Source: Salegentibacter sp. Hel_I_6
GTDB lineage: Bacteria > Bacteroidota > Bacteroidia > Flavobacteriales > Flavobacteriaceae
Assembly: GCF_000745315.1 (NCBI RefSeq)
Contig: NZ_JQNQ01000001.1
Span: 2,418,001 to 2,482,000, forward strand
DNA length: 64,000 nt
Direction: 5' to 3'
Shown here: one piece after another, positions 8,959 through 17,800 of the stretch
Position numbering within the stretch: position 1 is the first letter of the stretch
Layout of the letters: the number at the start of each line of letters is the position of its first letter
The notes under the pieces: model-generated
Seen by the model: only the letters and a program-made list of their open reading frames with translations
The model's database searches: none
What the model was told of the DNA's origin: nothing
Made by a program: the position numbers and the translations under genes

Positions 8959-10101
8959 GTGAAAGAATTTGAAGACATAAGGTTTTATAACGAGAACGAG
9001 GTGCAAACGGCCTTGCAGGAATACAAGAGGCATCCAATGGTAAAAGCCCTTTTGCAATTTACGTTCCCCGAAAAAAGTTATTCAGAAATTGAAACTGTGC
9101 TGGGAGAATGTAATTCCATTAGAGATTTTCAAACGAAGGTGATCTATAATTCCGTGCTTAAAGTTATCGAAAAAAGTACTGAAGGGCTTACCTATAACGG
9201 CTTTGATAAATTGGATAACGATCAGGCTTACTTTTATATTTCCAATCATCGCGATATTATTCTCGACACCTGCCTTATAAACACCACGCTTTATGAGCAG
9301 GATCTTATAATGACAGCCTCTGCTATTGGAGATAACCTGGTGCGAAAGCCTTTTCTTATGGCTTTGTCTCGTTTAAACAGGAATTTTCTTGTAAAGCGAG
9401 GAATAAGCCCCAGGGAGATGCTAAAGAGTTCTATGGTACTTTCAGAATATATTAAAAAATTACTTCTGGAGGATGGACGATCGGTTTGGATGGCGCAAAG
9501 AGAAGGAAGAACTAAAGATGGAAGTGATTATACACAGCAAGGGGTGTTAAAAATGCTGGCGATGGCCAAGGGTGAAAAAAGTTTGGCAGAATATTTTACC
9601 GAAATTAAAATAGTTCCGGTAGCTATTTCTTATGAATTTGACCCTACAGATATTCTAAAAATGCCTGAACTTATGGCAAAAAGAATGAAGGAAGAATATG
9701 TTAAATCTGCTAACGAAGACTTTAATTCCATTATGCAGGGTGCTATGGGAAATAAAGGTCGTATTCATATTAACGCAGGGGAAATTCTTGGTAAAGAAGT
9801 TTTTGAGGATATTGAAAAAGAACATACTTCTATTAATGCGCAACTAAAAGCGGTAGCAACAAAGATAGATCAGCATATTTACAAGAATTATAAATTGTGG
9901 CCAGCAAATTATATCGCATTCGATTTACTAAAGAATTCAGAAAACTACGCAGATAAGTATTCCGATAAGGAAAAAAGACAGTTTGAGCGGCGCCTTAGCC
10001 GAAGAGTAGATGTGAAGAACCCCCTGGAGCTTAACAGTTATTTATTAATGTATGCAAACCCTGTAATTAATAAAGAAGCGCTTTATGAAGAAAAGAGCTA
10101 A
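8959..10101 (+). CDS. Glycerolipid acyltransferase (PlsC/PlsB-like)
   Basis: The 380-aa protein starts with GTG. It contains the acyltransferase block YISNHRDIILD (residues 93-103), the counterpart of the catalytic NHxxxxD motif, and a later block WMAQREGRTKDGSD that matches the glycerol-phosphate-binding region. In this copy the His and the last Asp are five residues apart rather than the classical four, which could be a family variant. The enzyme probably transfers a fatty acyl group to a glycerol-phosphate or related acceptor at the inner membrane face. Its stop overlaps the asparaginase start by 17 bp. Exact substrate is inference. Confidence 0.8.
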   Translation: MKEFEDIRFYNENEVQTALQEYKRHPMVKALLQFTFPEKSYSEIETVLGECNSIRDFQTKVIYNSVLKVIEKSTEGLTYNGFDKLDNDQAYFYISNHRDIILDTCLINTTLYEQDLIMTASAIGDNLVRKPFLMALSRLNRNFLVKRGISPREMLKSSMVLSEYIKKLLLEDGRSVWMAQREGRTKDGSDYTQQGVLKMLAMAKGEKSLAEYFTEIKIVPVAISYEFDPTDILKMPELMAKRMKEEYVKSANEDFNSIMQGAMGNKGRIHINAGEILGKEVFEDIEKEHTSINAQLKAVATKIDQHIYKNYKLWPANYIAFDLLKNSENYADKYSDKEKRQFERRLSRRVDVKNPLELNSYLLMYANPVINKEALYEEKS

Positions 10102-11113
10102 GATCCTACTTATTTATACCGGCGGTACTATAGGGATGATTAAAGATTATGATTCGGGAGCCCTTAAAGCCTTTAATTTTGATGAACTTTTACAAAATAT
10201 ACCCGAATTAAAAATCCTTGAACACGAGATTAATACCTTAAGTTTTGAAGATCCAATAGATTCCTCGAATATGAATGTGGAATGTTGGATTAAGGTTGCT
10301 AATACTATTCAGGAGAATTTCGAAACCTATGATGGTTTTGTAGTCTTGCACGGGAGTGATACCATGTCTTATACCGCTTCGGCCCTGAGTTTTATGTTTG
10401 AAAATCTTACCAAGCCTATTATTTTTACCGGCTCTCAATTGCCTATTGGAGATCTTAGAACTGACGCTAAAGAGAATTTAATTACCAGTATTCAAATTGC
10501 AGGTTTACAAAAAAATGGAAAACCGGTAATTTCTGAAGTCGGGCTTTATTTTGAATATAAATTATACCGGGCTAACAGGACCACGAAAATTAATGCAGAA
10601 CATTTCCAGGCCTTTGCTTCATTAAATCATCCTCCGTTGGCTGAATCTGGTGTTTATCTTTCAGTGAATTATAACGCACTATGGCGTCCAAACTGGAGAC
10701 AAAGAACAAAACTTCATACAGGATTTAATAACGAAGTACTTATTTTAAAAATTTTCCCGGGAATTAATGCCAGTACAGTAGAATATATGTTATCTAAACC
10801 CGGTTTAAAAGGAGTGGTTTTAGAAACTTATGGGAGCGGTAATGCCCCAAGCAATGATTGGTTTTTAGATATTCTAAAAAGAAAAATTGCTGAAGGATTA
10901 TTGGTGGTAAATGTAACACAATGCATTGGGGGTAGCGTCATGATGGGGCAATATGAGACTAGTGTTCAGCTTAAAAAAATAGGAGTAGTTTCAGGAAAAG
11001 ATATAAGTACTGAAGCTGCGGTGGCAAAATTAATGTACCTTTTGGGCAAAGAATTGTCTCCAAAAGTGTTTAAAACTATCTTTGAAACCTCTCTTAGAGG
11101 GGAAATGTCATAA
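10085..11113 (+). CDS. ansA: Type I (cytosolic) L-asparaginase
   Basis: The 342-aa enzyme has both asparaginase signatures: IYTGGTIGM (nucleophile Thr at about residue 14) and VVLHGSDTMSYTA (about 87-98), plus TDAKENL carrying the catalytic Lys of the Thr-Lys-Asp triad. It hydrolyses L-asparagine to aspartate and ammonia. The absence of a signal peptide points to the cytosolic type I enzyme rather than the periplasmic type II. It overlaps the acyltransferase gene by 17 bp, so the two are probably co-expressed. Confidence 0.94.
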   Translation: MKKRAKILLIYTGGTIGMIKDYDSGALKAFNFDELLQNIPELKILEHEINTLSFEDPIDSSNMNVECWIKVANTIQENFETYDGFVVLHGSDTMSYTASALSFMFENLTKPIIFTGSQLPIGDLRTDAKENLITSIQIAGLQKNGKPVISEVGLYFEYKLYRANRTTKINAEHFQAFASLNHPPLAESGVYLSVNYNALWRPNWRQRTKLHTGFNNEVLILKIFPGINASTVEYMLSKPGLKGVVLETYGSGNAPSNDWFLDILKRKIAEGLLVVNVTQCIGGSVMMGQYETSVQLKKIGVVSGKDISTEAAVAKLMYLLGKELSPKVFKTIFETSLRGEMS

Positions 11114-11185
11114 AATTAACGGCAGATGCTTGACGAAGTATATTTTTTTTCGTTATTTGGCGCACCGTTTAAAAAACGTTAAGAA

Positions 11186-11273
11186 AGAGAGGTGGCCGAG
11201 TGGTCGAAGGCGCACGCCTGGAAAGTGTGTATACGCCACAAGCGTATCGAGGGTTCGAATCCCTTCCTCTCTG
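11186..11273 (+). tRNA. tRNA-Ser (anticodon GGA)
   Basis: A complete class II tRNA: acceptor arms AGAGAGG (11186-11192) and CCTCTCT (11266-11272) pair perfectly, followed by discriminator G. The D-arm reads TGGCCGAGTGGTCGAAGG, the anticodon loop CTGGAAA gives GGA, there is a long variable arm, and the T-loop is GGTTCGAATCC. The 3' CCA is not encoded. A short reading frame across this locus is an artefact. Confidence 0.98.
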
Positions 11274-11351
11274 CAATAATTATTATATTTTTATTAAAAA
11301 TTTATTTTTATATCTTTAACCCTTTAACTAATTAAATTAAGACAAACAGTA

Positions 11352-12155
11352 ATGAAAAGATTATTTTCTATTTTGGTAATCGCCGCGGTGATGGTACTTG
11401 GAGCCGGAAACCTAAATGCGGCCGATAATGTAAACACATTACCTGGTACAATTGTGAATTTTGTACAAGACGAAGAGGCTGCAGCTGCCGCAGATGAGGC
11501 AGAGGAAGAAACTCTTGGTTTTCATCAGGAACTTAAAAAACGATTTATAGAAGGTGGGCCTGCATTTATGGGGATCGTTCTTCTATGTTTAATTCTTGGT
11601 TTGGCTGTTGCCATAGAGAGAATTATCTTTTTAAACTTATCTACAACGAATACCAGAAAACTGGCTAGAAATGTAGAAGATGCTTTAAACAGTGGTGGTG
11701 TAGAGTCAGCTAAGGAAGTTTGTAGAAATACAAAAGGACCTGTTGCTTCTATCTATTATCAGGGTCTGGATCGTGCAGACGAAAGTATTGACGCTGCAGA
11801 GAAAGCTGTTGTAGCTTACGGTGGTGTGCAAATGGGGCAATTAGAGAAGAATGTTTCCTGGTTGTCTTTATTTATTGCTATTGCTCCTATGCTTGGTTTC
11901 ATGGGTACTGTAATTGGTATGATTACCGCCTTCGATAGAATTGAAGCTGCAGGTGATATGCAACCATCTCTTGTTGCCGGAGGTATTAAAGTGGCACTTC
12001 TTACTACCGTATTTGGTTTGATCGTGGCTATTATTCTTCAAATATTTTACAATTACATCATCGCTAAGATAGATAGTATTGTAAATGATATGGAGGATGC
12101 ATCTATCACTCTTATCGATATGTTGGTAGCTTACAAAAACAAAAAAAGAATCTAA
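11352..12155 (+). CDS. MotA/TolQ/ExbB proton-channel family protein
   Basis: The 267-aa protein begins with a signal-like segment (RLFSILVIAAVMVLGAGN), then an acidic Ala/Glu stretch, one transmembrane helix (FMGIVLLCLILGLAVAIERIIF) and a C-terminal pair of helices with the ExbB/TolQ signature APMLGFMGTVIGMITAF. ExbB-like subunits form the pentameric inner-membrane channel that, with ExbD, uses proton motive force to energise TonB- or gliding/T9SS-type machines. It opens a cluster with a small membrane protein, two ExbD proteins and a PorT-like protein. Confidence 0.93.
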   Translation: MKRLFSILVIAAVMVLGAGNLNAADNVNTLPGTIVNFVQDEEAAAAADEAEEETLGFHQELKKRFIEGGPAFMGIVLLCLILGLAVAIERIIFLNLSTTNTRKLARNVEDALNSGGVESAKEVCRNTKGPVASIYYQGLDRADESIDAAEKAVVAYGGVQMGQLEKNVSWLSLFIAIAPMLGFMGTVIGMITAFDRIEAAGDMQPSLVAGGIKVALLTTVFGLIVAIILQIFYNYIIAKIDSIVNDMEDASITLIDMLVAYKNKKRI

Positions 12156-12169
12156 GACCAGATTAAATT

Positions 12170-12607
12170 ATGACTTTACATAAAATATTAAAATATGTAT
12201 CTATCGTTATAGGCGTTATAGGTCTTATCCTACTGGGAAGGATCTTGGCTGAAGACGGTGATGCTATAGAGGCCTCGGCCGATTTGCAATCCAGTCTCCT
12301 CAATCCATTTATGTATGTAGCATATTTAGTATTGTTGATTGTTATTGCTTTGGTTGCTATCTTTGTGATTAAAGGCCTGTTTAAAGGAAATATTAAAACT
12401 ACACTTATTGCAATTGGATCTTTTATAGGGATTATATTAATCGCTTATCTTGTTACAGAAGGATCTCAAATGACGCTTAAAGATGGAAGTATACTTTCAG
12501 CCGATACAGCGCATTGGATAAGTGCAGGTTTAGTAACTTTCTATATCCTTGCGGGAATTGCGATTCTGGCAATGGTGATTTCAGGAGTTAAAAAATTAAC
12601 GAAGTAA
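12170..12607 (+). CDS. Conserved four-helix membrane protein between exbB and exbD
   Basis: The 145-aa protein has four predicted transmembrane segments (about residues 8-24, 48-69, 78-95 and 118-138) and no domain that I recognise. It starts 14 bp after exbB and stops 4 bp before the first exbD, so it is embedded in the proton-channel operon. A role as an accessory subunit of that complex is inference from position only. Confidence 0.8.
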   Translation: MTLHKILKYVSIVIGVIGLILLGRILAEDGDAIEASADLQSSLLNPFMYVAYLVLLIVIALVAIFVIKGLFKGNIKTTLIAIGSFIGIILIAYLVTEGSQMTLKDGSILSADTAHWISAGLVTFYILAGIAILAMVISGVKKLTK

Positions 12608-12611
12608 AATT

Positions 12612-13223
12612 ATGGCAAAAAGAGATGCACCAGAAGTTAATGCCGGTTCTATGGCCGATATTGCTTTCTTGCTCCTTATCTTCTTTCTGGTTACTACAAC
12701 TATTGAGACAGATACAGGGATTAGCAGGAAGTTGCCGGAATGGCAACCTGAAGAGCAGGATCCGCCGATAATTAAAGAACGGAACATCTTCCAGGTACTG
12801 GTTAATTCTAATAATGAATTGCTAGTAGAAGATGAGAACATGGAAATCGGGGAATTGAGACAGGCAGCTGTTGAATTTCTTGATAATGGTGGAGGTACAG
12901 GCGAAGAAGCTTGTGATTTTTGCCAGGGACTAGGAGACCCGGCATCTTCTGTTAACCCACAGAAAGCAATTATTTCTTTGGTAAATAACAGGGGTACCGA
13001 GTATGGAACCTATATCGCAGTTCAAAATGAACTTGTTGCAGCTTATAATCAATTAAGAGATAGAGAAGCGCAACGTTTATTCGGAACTAGTTATACAGAA
13101 ATGGAGGCTGGATATAATGACTCTCGTACGAGTGAAGGTGATAAAGAAACGCTTAAGGAACGTATCGAATTAATTAAAGATATGATTCCTCAAAAACTTT
13201 CTGAAGCAGAACCTCAGGGTTAA
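12612..13223 (+). CDS. ExbD/TolR family biopolymer transport protein (first copy)
   Basis: The 203-aa protein has the ExbD layout: a short cytoplasmic N-terminus, one transmembrane helix with the essential acidic residue in SMADIAFLLLIFFLVTTTI (Asp near residue 16), and a periplasmic domain beginning ISRKLPEWQP. It is longer than a typical ExbD (about 140 aa), owing to a C-terminal extension with an insert containing CDFCQG. It is immediately downstream of the four-helix protein and upstream of a second ExbD. Confidence 0.92.
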   Translation: MAKRDAPEVNAGSMADIAFLLLIFFLVTTTIETDTGISRKLPEWQPEEQDPPIIKERNIFQVLVNSNNELLVEDENMEIGELRQAAVEFLDNGGGTGEEACDFCQGLGDPASSVNPQKAIISLVNNRGTEYGTYIAVQNELVAAYNQLRDREAQRLFGTSYTEMEAGYNDSRTSEGDKETLKERIELIKDMIPQKLSEAEPQG

Positions 13224-13260
13224 TAGCCTTATAAACTAAACTTAAATTTAAGACTCAATT

Positions 13261-13743
13261 ATGTCTAAATTCAAAAAGAAAAAATCTGAAGGCCAACCAG
13301 CTATTAGTACAGCATCTTTACCAGATATTGTATTTATGTTATTGTTCTTCTTTATGGTGGTAACCGTAATGAGGCAGAATACATTAATGGTAGAGAATAA
13401 ATTGCCTTTTGCCGATCAGGTTGAGAAGCTGGACAAGAAAGACCTTGTAATGTATATTTACGCAGGGAAGCCGAGTCCGCGTTATCAGGAAAGATTCGGT
13501 TCTGAAGCCAGAATCCAGTTGAACGATAAATTTGCCAGTGTGGATGAAGTTCAACAATTTATTTTCGCTGAAAGAGAGACTAAACGTGAAGAATTGATAC
13601 CATATCTTACAACTGCCCTTAAGGTAGATGAAGAAACAAATATGGGATTAGTTTCAGATATTAAGCAAGAGCTTAGAAAAGCTGAAGCCTTAAAGATCAA
13701 TTATACCACTAAACAAGGTGATGCGGCTGAAAATATGCAATAA
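13261..13743 (+). CDS. ExbD/TolR family biopolymer transport protein (second copy)
   Basis: The 160-aa protein has a basic N-terminus, then the ExbD helix STASLPDIVFMLLFFFMVV with the conserved Asp near residue 22, followed by ENKLPFADQ, the start of the periplasmic domain. It differs clearly from the first copy in the C-terminal part. Two unlike ExbD subunits behind one ExbB is common in Bacteroidetes. A hairpin terminator follows 30 bp downstream. Confidence 0.92.
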   Translation: MSKFKKKKSEGQPAISTASLPDIVFMLLFFFMVVTVMRQNTLMVENKLPFADQVEKLDKKDLVMYIYAGKPSPRYQERFGSEARIQLNDKFASVDEVQQFIFAERETKREELIPYLTTALKVDEETNMGLVSDIKQELRKAEALKINYTTKQGDAAENMQ

Positions 13744-13773
13744 CAGCCAATAATCTTTTTTCAAAACTGTAGA

Positions 13774-13815
13774 AACATCCTGTTCAAATTTAAATATTGG
13801 GCAGGATGTTTTTTT
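13774..13815 (+). terminator. Terminator after exbBDD cluster
   Basis: The stem AACATCCTG (13774-13782) / CAGGATGTT (13802-13810), with a 19-nt loop, is followed by further T's. It separates the exbD genes from the porT-like gene, at least in part. Confidence 0.75.
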
Positions 13816-13845
13816 ATCTTTAAATGCTATATATCTTCGGTTTAA

Positions 13846-14565
13846 ATGAAAAAAATATTCACTGCCTTTCTCTTCTTTCTCTTTCTTTGTATTCCTCTTT
13901 TAGCTCAAACTGAAAGCCAGGAAGGCCGTATTCCAGACTCAGTTCCTTCGGTAATAGACAGCCTTTATAGGGAAGATCAATTTTATGTAGGATTTACTTT
14001 TAATTTAATAGGTAATAAGCCAGAGTCAATTTCTCAATCTGGTTTTTCTGGAGGACTACATGCAGGATTTACAAGAGATTTCCCTCTAAATAAACGTCGA
14101 AATATAGCCATTGCAGCAGGTTTAGGATGGTCTTTAAATAGTTATAGCCATAATCTTTTTATAGGAGAGGATGAAGGTGGAGAAAGTATTTTTAGAAACT
14201 TAACCCGGGATTTAGATTATAATACCAATAGATTTACGATGCAACTCGTAGAGGCTCCGCTGGAATTTCGTTGGCGCACTTCTACGGCTGAAACTTACAA
14301 GTTCTGGAGGATTTACACCGGATTGAAATTTGGCTATGTCTATCACTTTAGAAGCAATTTTGTCCAGCCCGATAATCAAGTTGTTCAAACAGATGTGCCC
14401 GATTTAGATCGTTTCCGTTTGGGTGCAACTTTTACTTTTGGGTATAATACATTTAATTTTCACTTTTATTATAGCCTGAATTCGCTATTTCCTGATGTAA
14501 ATTTAAATGGAGAAACCCTTGATATCTCTGTATTTAGAGTTGGTTTAATGTTCTATATCTTATAA
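13846..14565 (+). CDS. PorT-like outer-membrane beta-barrel protein
   Basis: The 239-aa protein has a clear signal peptide (MKKIFTAFLFFLFLCIPLLAQ) and alternating beta-strand pattern ending in VFRVGLMFYIL. Its segment VEAPLEFRWRTSTAETYKFWRIYTG resembles PorT/SprT proteins, which are needed for T9SS and gliding in Bacteroidetes; I make this match from memory. The location just after exbB-exbD-exbD fits a role in an energised envelope process. It overlaps the convergent membrane-protein gene by 6 bp. A generic porin-family barrel is the alternative. Confidence 0.7.
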   Translation: MKKIFTAFLFFLFLCIPLLAQTESQEGRIPDSVPSVIDSLYREDQFYVGFTFNLIGNKPESISQSGFSGGLHAGFTRDFPLNKRRNIAIAAGLGWSLNSYSHNLFIGEDEGGESIFRNLTRDLDYNTNRFTMQLVEAPLEFRWRTSTAETYKFWRIYTGLKFGYVYHFRSNFVQPDNQVVQTDVPDLDRFRLGATFTFGYNTFNFHFYYSLNSLFPDVNLNGETLDISVFRVGLMFYIL

Positions 14566-15165
14566 CCAATAATAAAGAACCACAGCCTGCGGGATTACTC
14601 CACAGGCAAGTCCGAGTAAAAGTTCGCCGTAGGTGTGTGCTTTATAGTAAATTCTAGAGGAAGCGGTCAATCCAAGAGCGAGGATTAAGAAACTAATAGT
14701 GTAGGTTATATTAATATTGAAATTTAAGCTTAAACCTATAAGGAAGACGATAAGTCCACCCATACCCATCATATGTAGGCTGGCTTTTATTCGAAAACTC
14801 GCTAAAGTAAAGGCTAATATGGTAGCAAATAAAATTCCTACAAAATAGTAATACAAAGCTGCATAATTATAGGAATTTAAAATTTGATTTAATACCATTA
14901 AGATCAAAATGGTAAAGAAGAACAACGGCCATTTTCTTTCTCTTACATCTTCAAGAAATATAGATTGAGCTTTACCAAGATTTTTCAGTAAAAAGTAAAA
15001 TACTACGGGTATAAATATGGTTAAGATAGATATCGCTAAAAGTTTAGCCTGAATTACCCCATGTGGAAAAAACCGCGGTGTAAATAAGAAATAAAGTGAA
15101 CTTCCTGCTAGTGGTATCCAAAGCGGATGGAAAATAAAAGAAGCACTTTTTAAAAGGAATCTCAT
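14560..15165 (-). CDS. PAP2-like integral membrane protein with degenerate motifs
   Basis: The 201-aa protein has five or six transmembrane segments. Its C-terminal half recalls type 2 phosphatidic acid phosphatases: HMMGMG (131-136) stands where PSGH is expected, and SRIYYKAHTYGE (170-181) has the spacing SR-X5-H-X3-E instead of SR-X5-H-X3-D. The first KX6RP motif is not obvious. It may be a divergent phosphatase or a non-catalytic relative. It starts in a TAATG overlap with the rpoN stop, so it is translationally coupled to rpoN. Confidence 0.7.
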   Translation of the reverse strand: MRFLLKSASFIFHPLWIPLAGSSLYFLFTPRFFPHGVIQAKLLAISILTIFIPVVFYFLLKNLGKAQSIFLEDVRERKWPLFFFTILILMVLNQILNSYNYAALYYYFVGILFATILAFTLASFRIKASLHMMGMGGLIVFLIGLSLNFNINITYTISFLILALGLTASSRIYYKAHTYGELLLGLACGVIPQAVVLYYWL

Positions 15166-16631
15166 TAAATTTCTTTTCGCAATCTTGCAACCGAAATATC
15201 TAACTGTTCCCTGTATTTCGCTACCGTTCTTCTGGCAATTGGATAACCTTTATCTTTTAAAACTTTCGCGAGTTTTTCATCGGTAAGCGGTTTGCGTTTG
15301 TCTTCCTCTTCAATAGACATTTCCAGAATTTTCTTGATCTCTCTGGTAGAAACATCTTCCCCCTGGTCGTTTTTCATAGATTCAGAGAAGAATTCTTTTA
15401 TAAGTTTAGTTCCATATGGAGTGTCTACATATTTACTATTAGCCACCCTGGAAACTGTAGAAACATCCATTTCTATCTCATCGGCAATGTCTTTTAAAAT
15501 CATTGGTCTAAGATTTCGCTCATCACCAGTAAGAAAGTATTCTTTTTGATAATTCATAATTGAACTCATCGTAACCATCAAAGTTTGCTGGCGTTGTTTT
15601 ATCGCTTCAATAAACCATTTTGCAGCATCCAGCTTCTGCTTTATAAACATTACCGCATCTTTCTGCGCTTTTGTTTTTTCTTTAGATTCTTTATAGCCTT
15701 TTAGCATATCACTGTAATCACGGGAAACGTGCATTTGAGGCGCATTTCTGCCGTTAAGGCTAAGTTCTAAATCCCCGTCTACAATCTTGATTGTAAAATC
15801 TGGAATAACGTGTTCCACCATTCGAGTATTTCCCGAATAAGAACCACCAGGTTTTGGATTTAAATGTTCAATTACATCTATAGCCTGGCGAAGTTCATCT
15901 TCAGAAATATCGTGTCTTGAAAGTATTTTGGAATAATGCTTTTTACTGAATTGATCGAAAGAGCGCACCATAATATCCTCGGCCAATTCTACGGCTTTTG
16001 TTGGTTCTTTTCGTTTCAATTGAATAAGAAGACATTCCTGAAGCGATCTTGCACCCACACCCGCCGGATCAAGTTCCTGGACTTTTTTAAGTACTTTCTC
16101 TACCGATTTTTCATCGGTGTAGATATTTTGAGTAAAAGCAAGATCATCAACCACATCCTGCAACTCTCTTCTTAAATACCCACTTTCATCAACACTTCCT
16201 ACCAAAAAAGCGGCAATTTGCTCTTCGGTTTCATCAAATCTAAGTGTACTTAATTGTGTGGTTAGGTATTGTGTAAATGATGTTCCGGCAGCATAAGGCA
16301 CGCTTTTTTCATCATCATCTGGGCTGTAATTATTCGCCTGAAGCCTATAATTTGGTACCTCATCATCACTCAAATATTCATCAACATCAATTTCGGTTTC
16401 TATAGATTCAGTTCCTTCATCTTCCCGCTCACGGTCATTATAGTCATCCTCATATTCCTCATACTCATCCTTAGTTTCCACCTTACCATCTTCCAAAGCA
16501 GGATTATCTTCCAGTTCCTGTTTTATACGCTGCTCAAAAGCTTGCGTAGGAAGTTGGATAAGCTTCATCAGCTGAATTTGCTGGGGGGAAAGCTTTTGGG
16601 ATAATTTGAGATTTAGTTGCTGTTTAAGCAT
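15165..16631 (-). CDS. rpoN: RNA polymerase sigma-54 factor
   Basis: The 488-aa protein has all three sigma-54 regions: a Q/L-rich N-terminal activator-binding region (KQQLNLKLSQKLSPQQIQLMKLIQLP), an acidic linker (about 45-95), the core-binding region, and the C-terminal RpoN box ARRTVAKYREQL. Sigma-54 recruits polymerase to -24/-12 promoters that need AAA+ activators. None of those activators is in the window. The leader holds two perfect inverted repeats (16649-16697). It shares a TAATG junction with the PAP2-like gene. Confidence 0.97.
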   Translation of the reverse strand: MLKQQLNLKLSQKLSPQQIQLMKLIQLPTQAFEQRIKQELEDNPALEDGKVETKDEYEEYEDDYNDREREDEGTESIETEIDVDEYLSDDEVPNYRLQANNYSPDDDEKSVPYAAGTSFTQYLTTQLSTLRFDETEEQIAAFLVGSVDESGYLRRELQDVVDDLAFTQNIYTDEKSVEKVLKKVQELDPAGVGARSLQECLLIQLKRKEPTKAVELAEDIMVRSFDQFSKKHYSKILSRHDISEDELRQAIDVIEHLNPKPGGSYSGNTRMVEHVIPDFTIKIVDGDLELSLNGRNAPQMHVSRDYSDMLKGYKESKEKTKAQKDAVMFIKQKLDAAKWFIEAIKQRQQTLMVTMSSIMNYQKEYFLTGDERNLRPMILKDIADEIEMDVSTVSRVANSKYVDTPYGTKLIKEFFSESMKNDQGEDVSTREIKKILEMSIEEEDKRKPLTDEKLAKVLKDKGYPIARRTVAKYREQLDISVARLRKEI

Positions 16632-16648
16632 AAATTTATTTTACTAAG

Positions 16649-16717
16649 CTCACTTTATAAGTGAGATTTAATTGTTTCAACGCTATTTTGAAACAATTGT
16701 TGTTTATAACAAAAATA
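16649..16717 (-). promoter_or_regulatory. rpoN leader: two perfect inverted repeats and a -7 box
   Basis: Upstream of rpoN lie CTCACTT-TAT-AAGTGAG (16649-16665) and ATTGTTTCAA-N7-TTGAAACAAT (16671-16697). A minus-strand TATTTTTG (16710-16717) fits a -7 promoter element. If transcription starts there, both repeats are in the 5' leader. Confidence 0.5.
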
Positions 16718-16772
16718 CGGAAAACAATACTACACAGCATTTGGCATAGTAAATGATTGTGGTAAAATTTTG

Positions 16773-17639
16773 TTAAGTATTCTTAGCTAATCTCTTAAAT
16801 TCTCTGAATTTCTTCGGAAGCGGAAGCTCGAAAACCATTTTTTCTTTAGTGATAGGATGTTGAAATTCAAGTCCTGTAGCTGCTAAAAATAAACCGCTTT
16901 TGTTTATTATTTCTGAAGCTTTTCCGTAAAGTTTATCGCCAATAATGGGGTTGCCTTTTTTAGCAAGATGAATTCTTATTTGGTGAGTTCTTCCGGTTTT
17001 AGGATATGCTTTTACGAGGCTGAAATTTTCATTTTTAAGCTTAAAATCTTTTAAAACTTCAATATTAGTTTTGGCATCTTTTTCCTCGATAGAATCATTC
17101 AGTATTGAATCTTCAATCTTCCCAGAAACCAGCGCGTAATAACTTTTCTGAATCTTTTTTTCTTCAAATAGTCTGTTTAAATCCACCTGCACCGCTTTGC
17201 TTTTAGCAATAAGCAATAAGCCCGAAGTTGGGTTGTCTAAACGGTGAACGGGTAGGGGAGCTGGTAGTGCATCTTTGGCTTTAGATTCCTTTAAATTAAA
17301 AGGAAGGGCGTTTTCTATGGTTTTAAAATAATTTCCACTGGTGGGGATTCCTGGAGGTTTATGAATTATCGCAAGAAATTCATCTTCATAAATTATTTCC
17401 AGTTTTAAAGTGAATACTTTCTTTTCCTCAATTTTAGGCTCAAGAAGCTCTATTTTTTGACCCTCATGGATCCAGTCTGAAGTTTTTGCGGGTTTACCGT
17501 CTAAAAGAATAAGTTCTTTTTTTAAAGCTTTTTTAAGTGAACTTTTGGTAGGTAAAGAAGTAAATATCGAAACCGCATATTCCTGTAACCTGATTTTTTC
17601 GGTAACAACAGGAACAATATGCGTTTCTTTGATTTTCAA
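16773..17639 (-). CDS. RluA family RNA pseudouridine synthase
   Basis: The 288-aa protein has an N-terminal S4-like RNA-binding region and the RluA catalytic motif PVHRLDNPTSGLLLIAKS with its active-site Asp, then KSYYALVSG and the RTHQIRIHLA block. These enzymes isomerise specific uridines in rRNA or tRNA. The target site cannot be read from the sequence. It lies downstream of asnS but is separated from it by a terminator and a repeat element. Confidence 0.92.
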   Translation of the reverse strand: MKIKETHIVPVVTEKIRLQEYAVSIFTSLPTKSSLKKALKKELILLDGKPAKTSDWIHEGQKIELLEPKIEEKKVFTLKLEIIYEDEFLAIIHKPPGIPTSGNYFKTIENALPFNLKESKAKDALPAPLPVHRLDNPTSGLLLIAKSKAVQVDLNRLFEEKKIQKSYYALVSGKIEDSILNDSIEEKDAKTNIEVLKDFKLKNENFSLVKAYPKTGRTHQIRIHLAKKGNPIIGDKLYGKASEIINKSGLFLAATGLEFQHPITKEKMVFELPLPKKFREFKRLAKNT

Positions 17640-17683
17640 TGGGAGAGTCTAATGGGAGAAATCTAAATAAGTTTTTAAGATTG

Positions 17684-17796
17684 TCATCCTGAATTTATTT
17701 GAGGATCTAACGTGTGCAAAATTAAAATCATCTTAGAATCCCGTAGCGAAATTCGGGATAAAGTCTGAAACAAGTTCAGCTTGTCGGTGACGATTT
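17684..17796. repeat. Intergenic REP-like repeat element
   Basis: The intergenic sequence holds GTCATCCTGAATTTATTTGA on one side and, inverted, the related CGTCACCGACAAGCTGAACT on the other, with a TCCCGTAGCGAAATTCGGGA palindrome (CCCG/CGGG) between them. The right arm aligns with a copy at 24434-24460. This is the look of a dispersed palindromic intergenic repeat. Confidence 0.6.
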
Positions 17797-17800
17797 GATT

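Noticed and set aside
11082..11279. Open frame spanning the asparaginase end and the tRNA
   Set aside because: It overlaps the tRNA-Ser gene and has no coding character.
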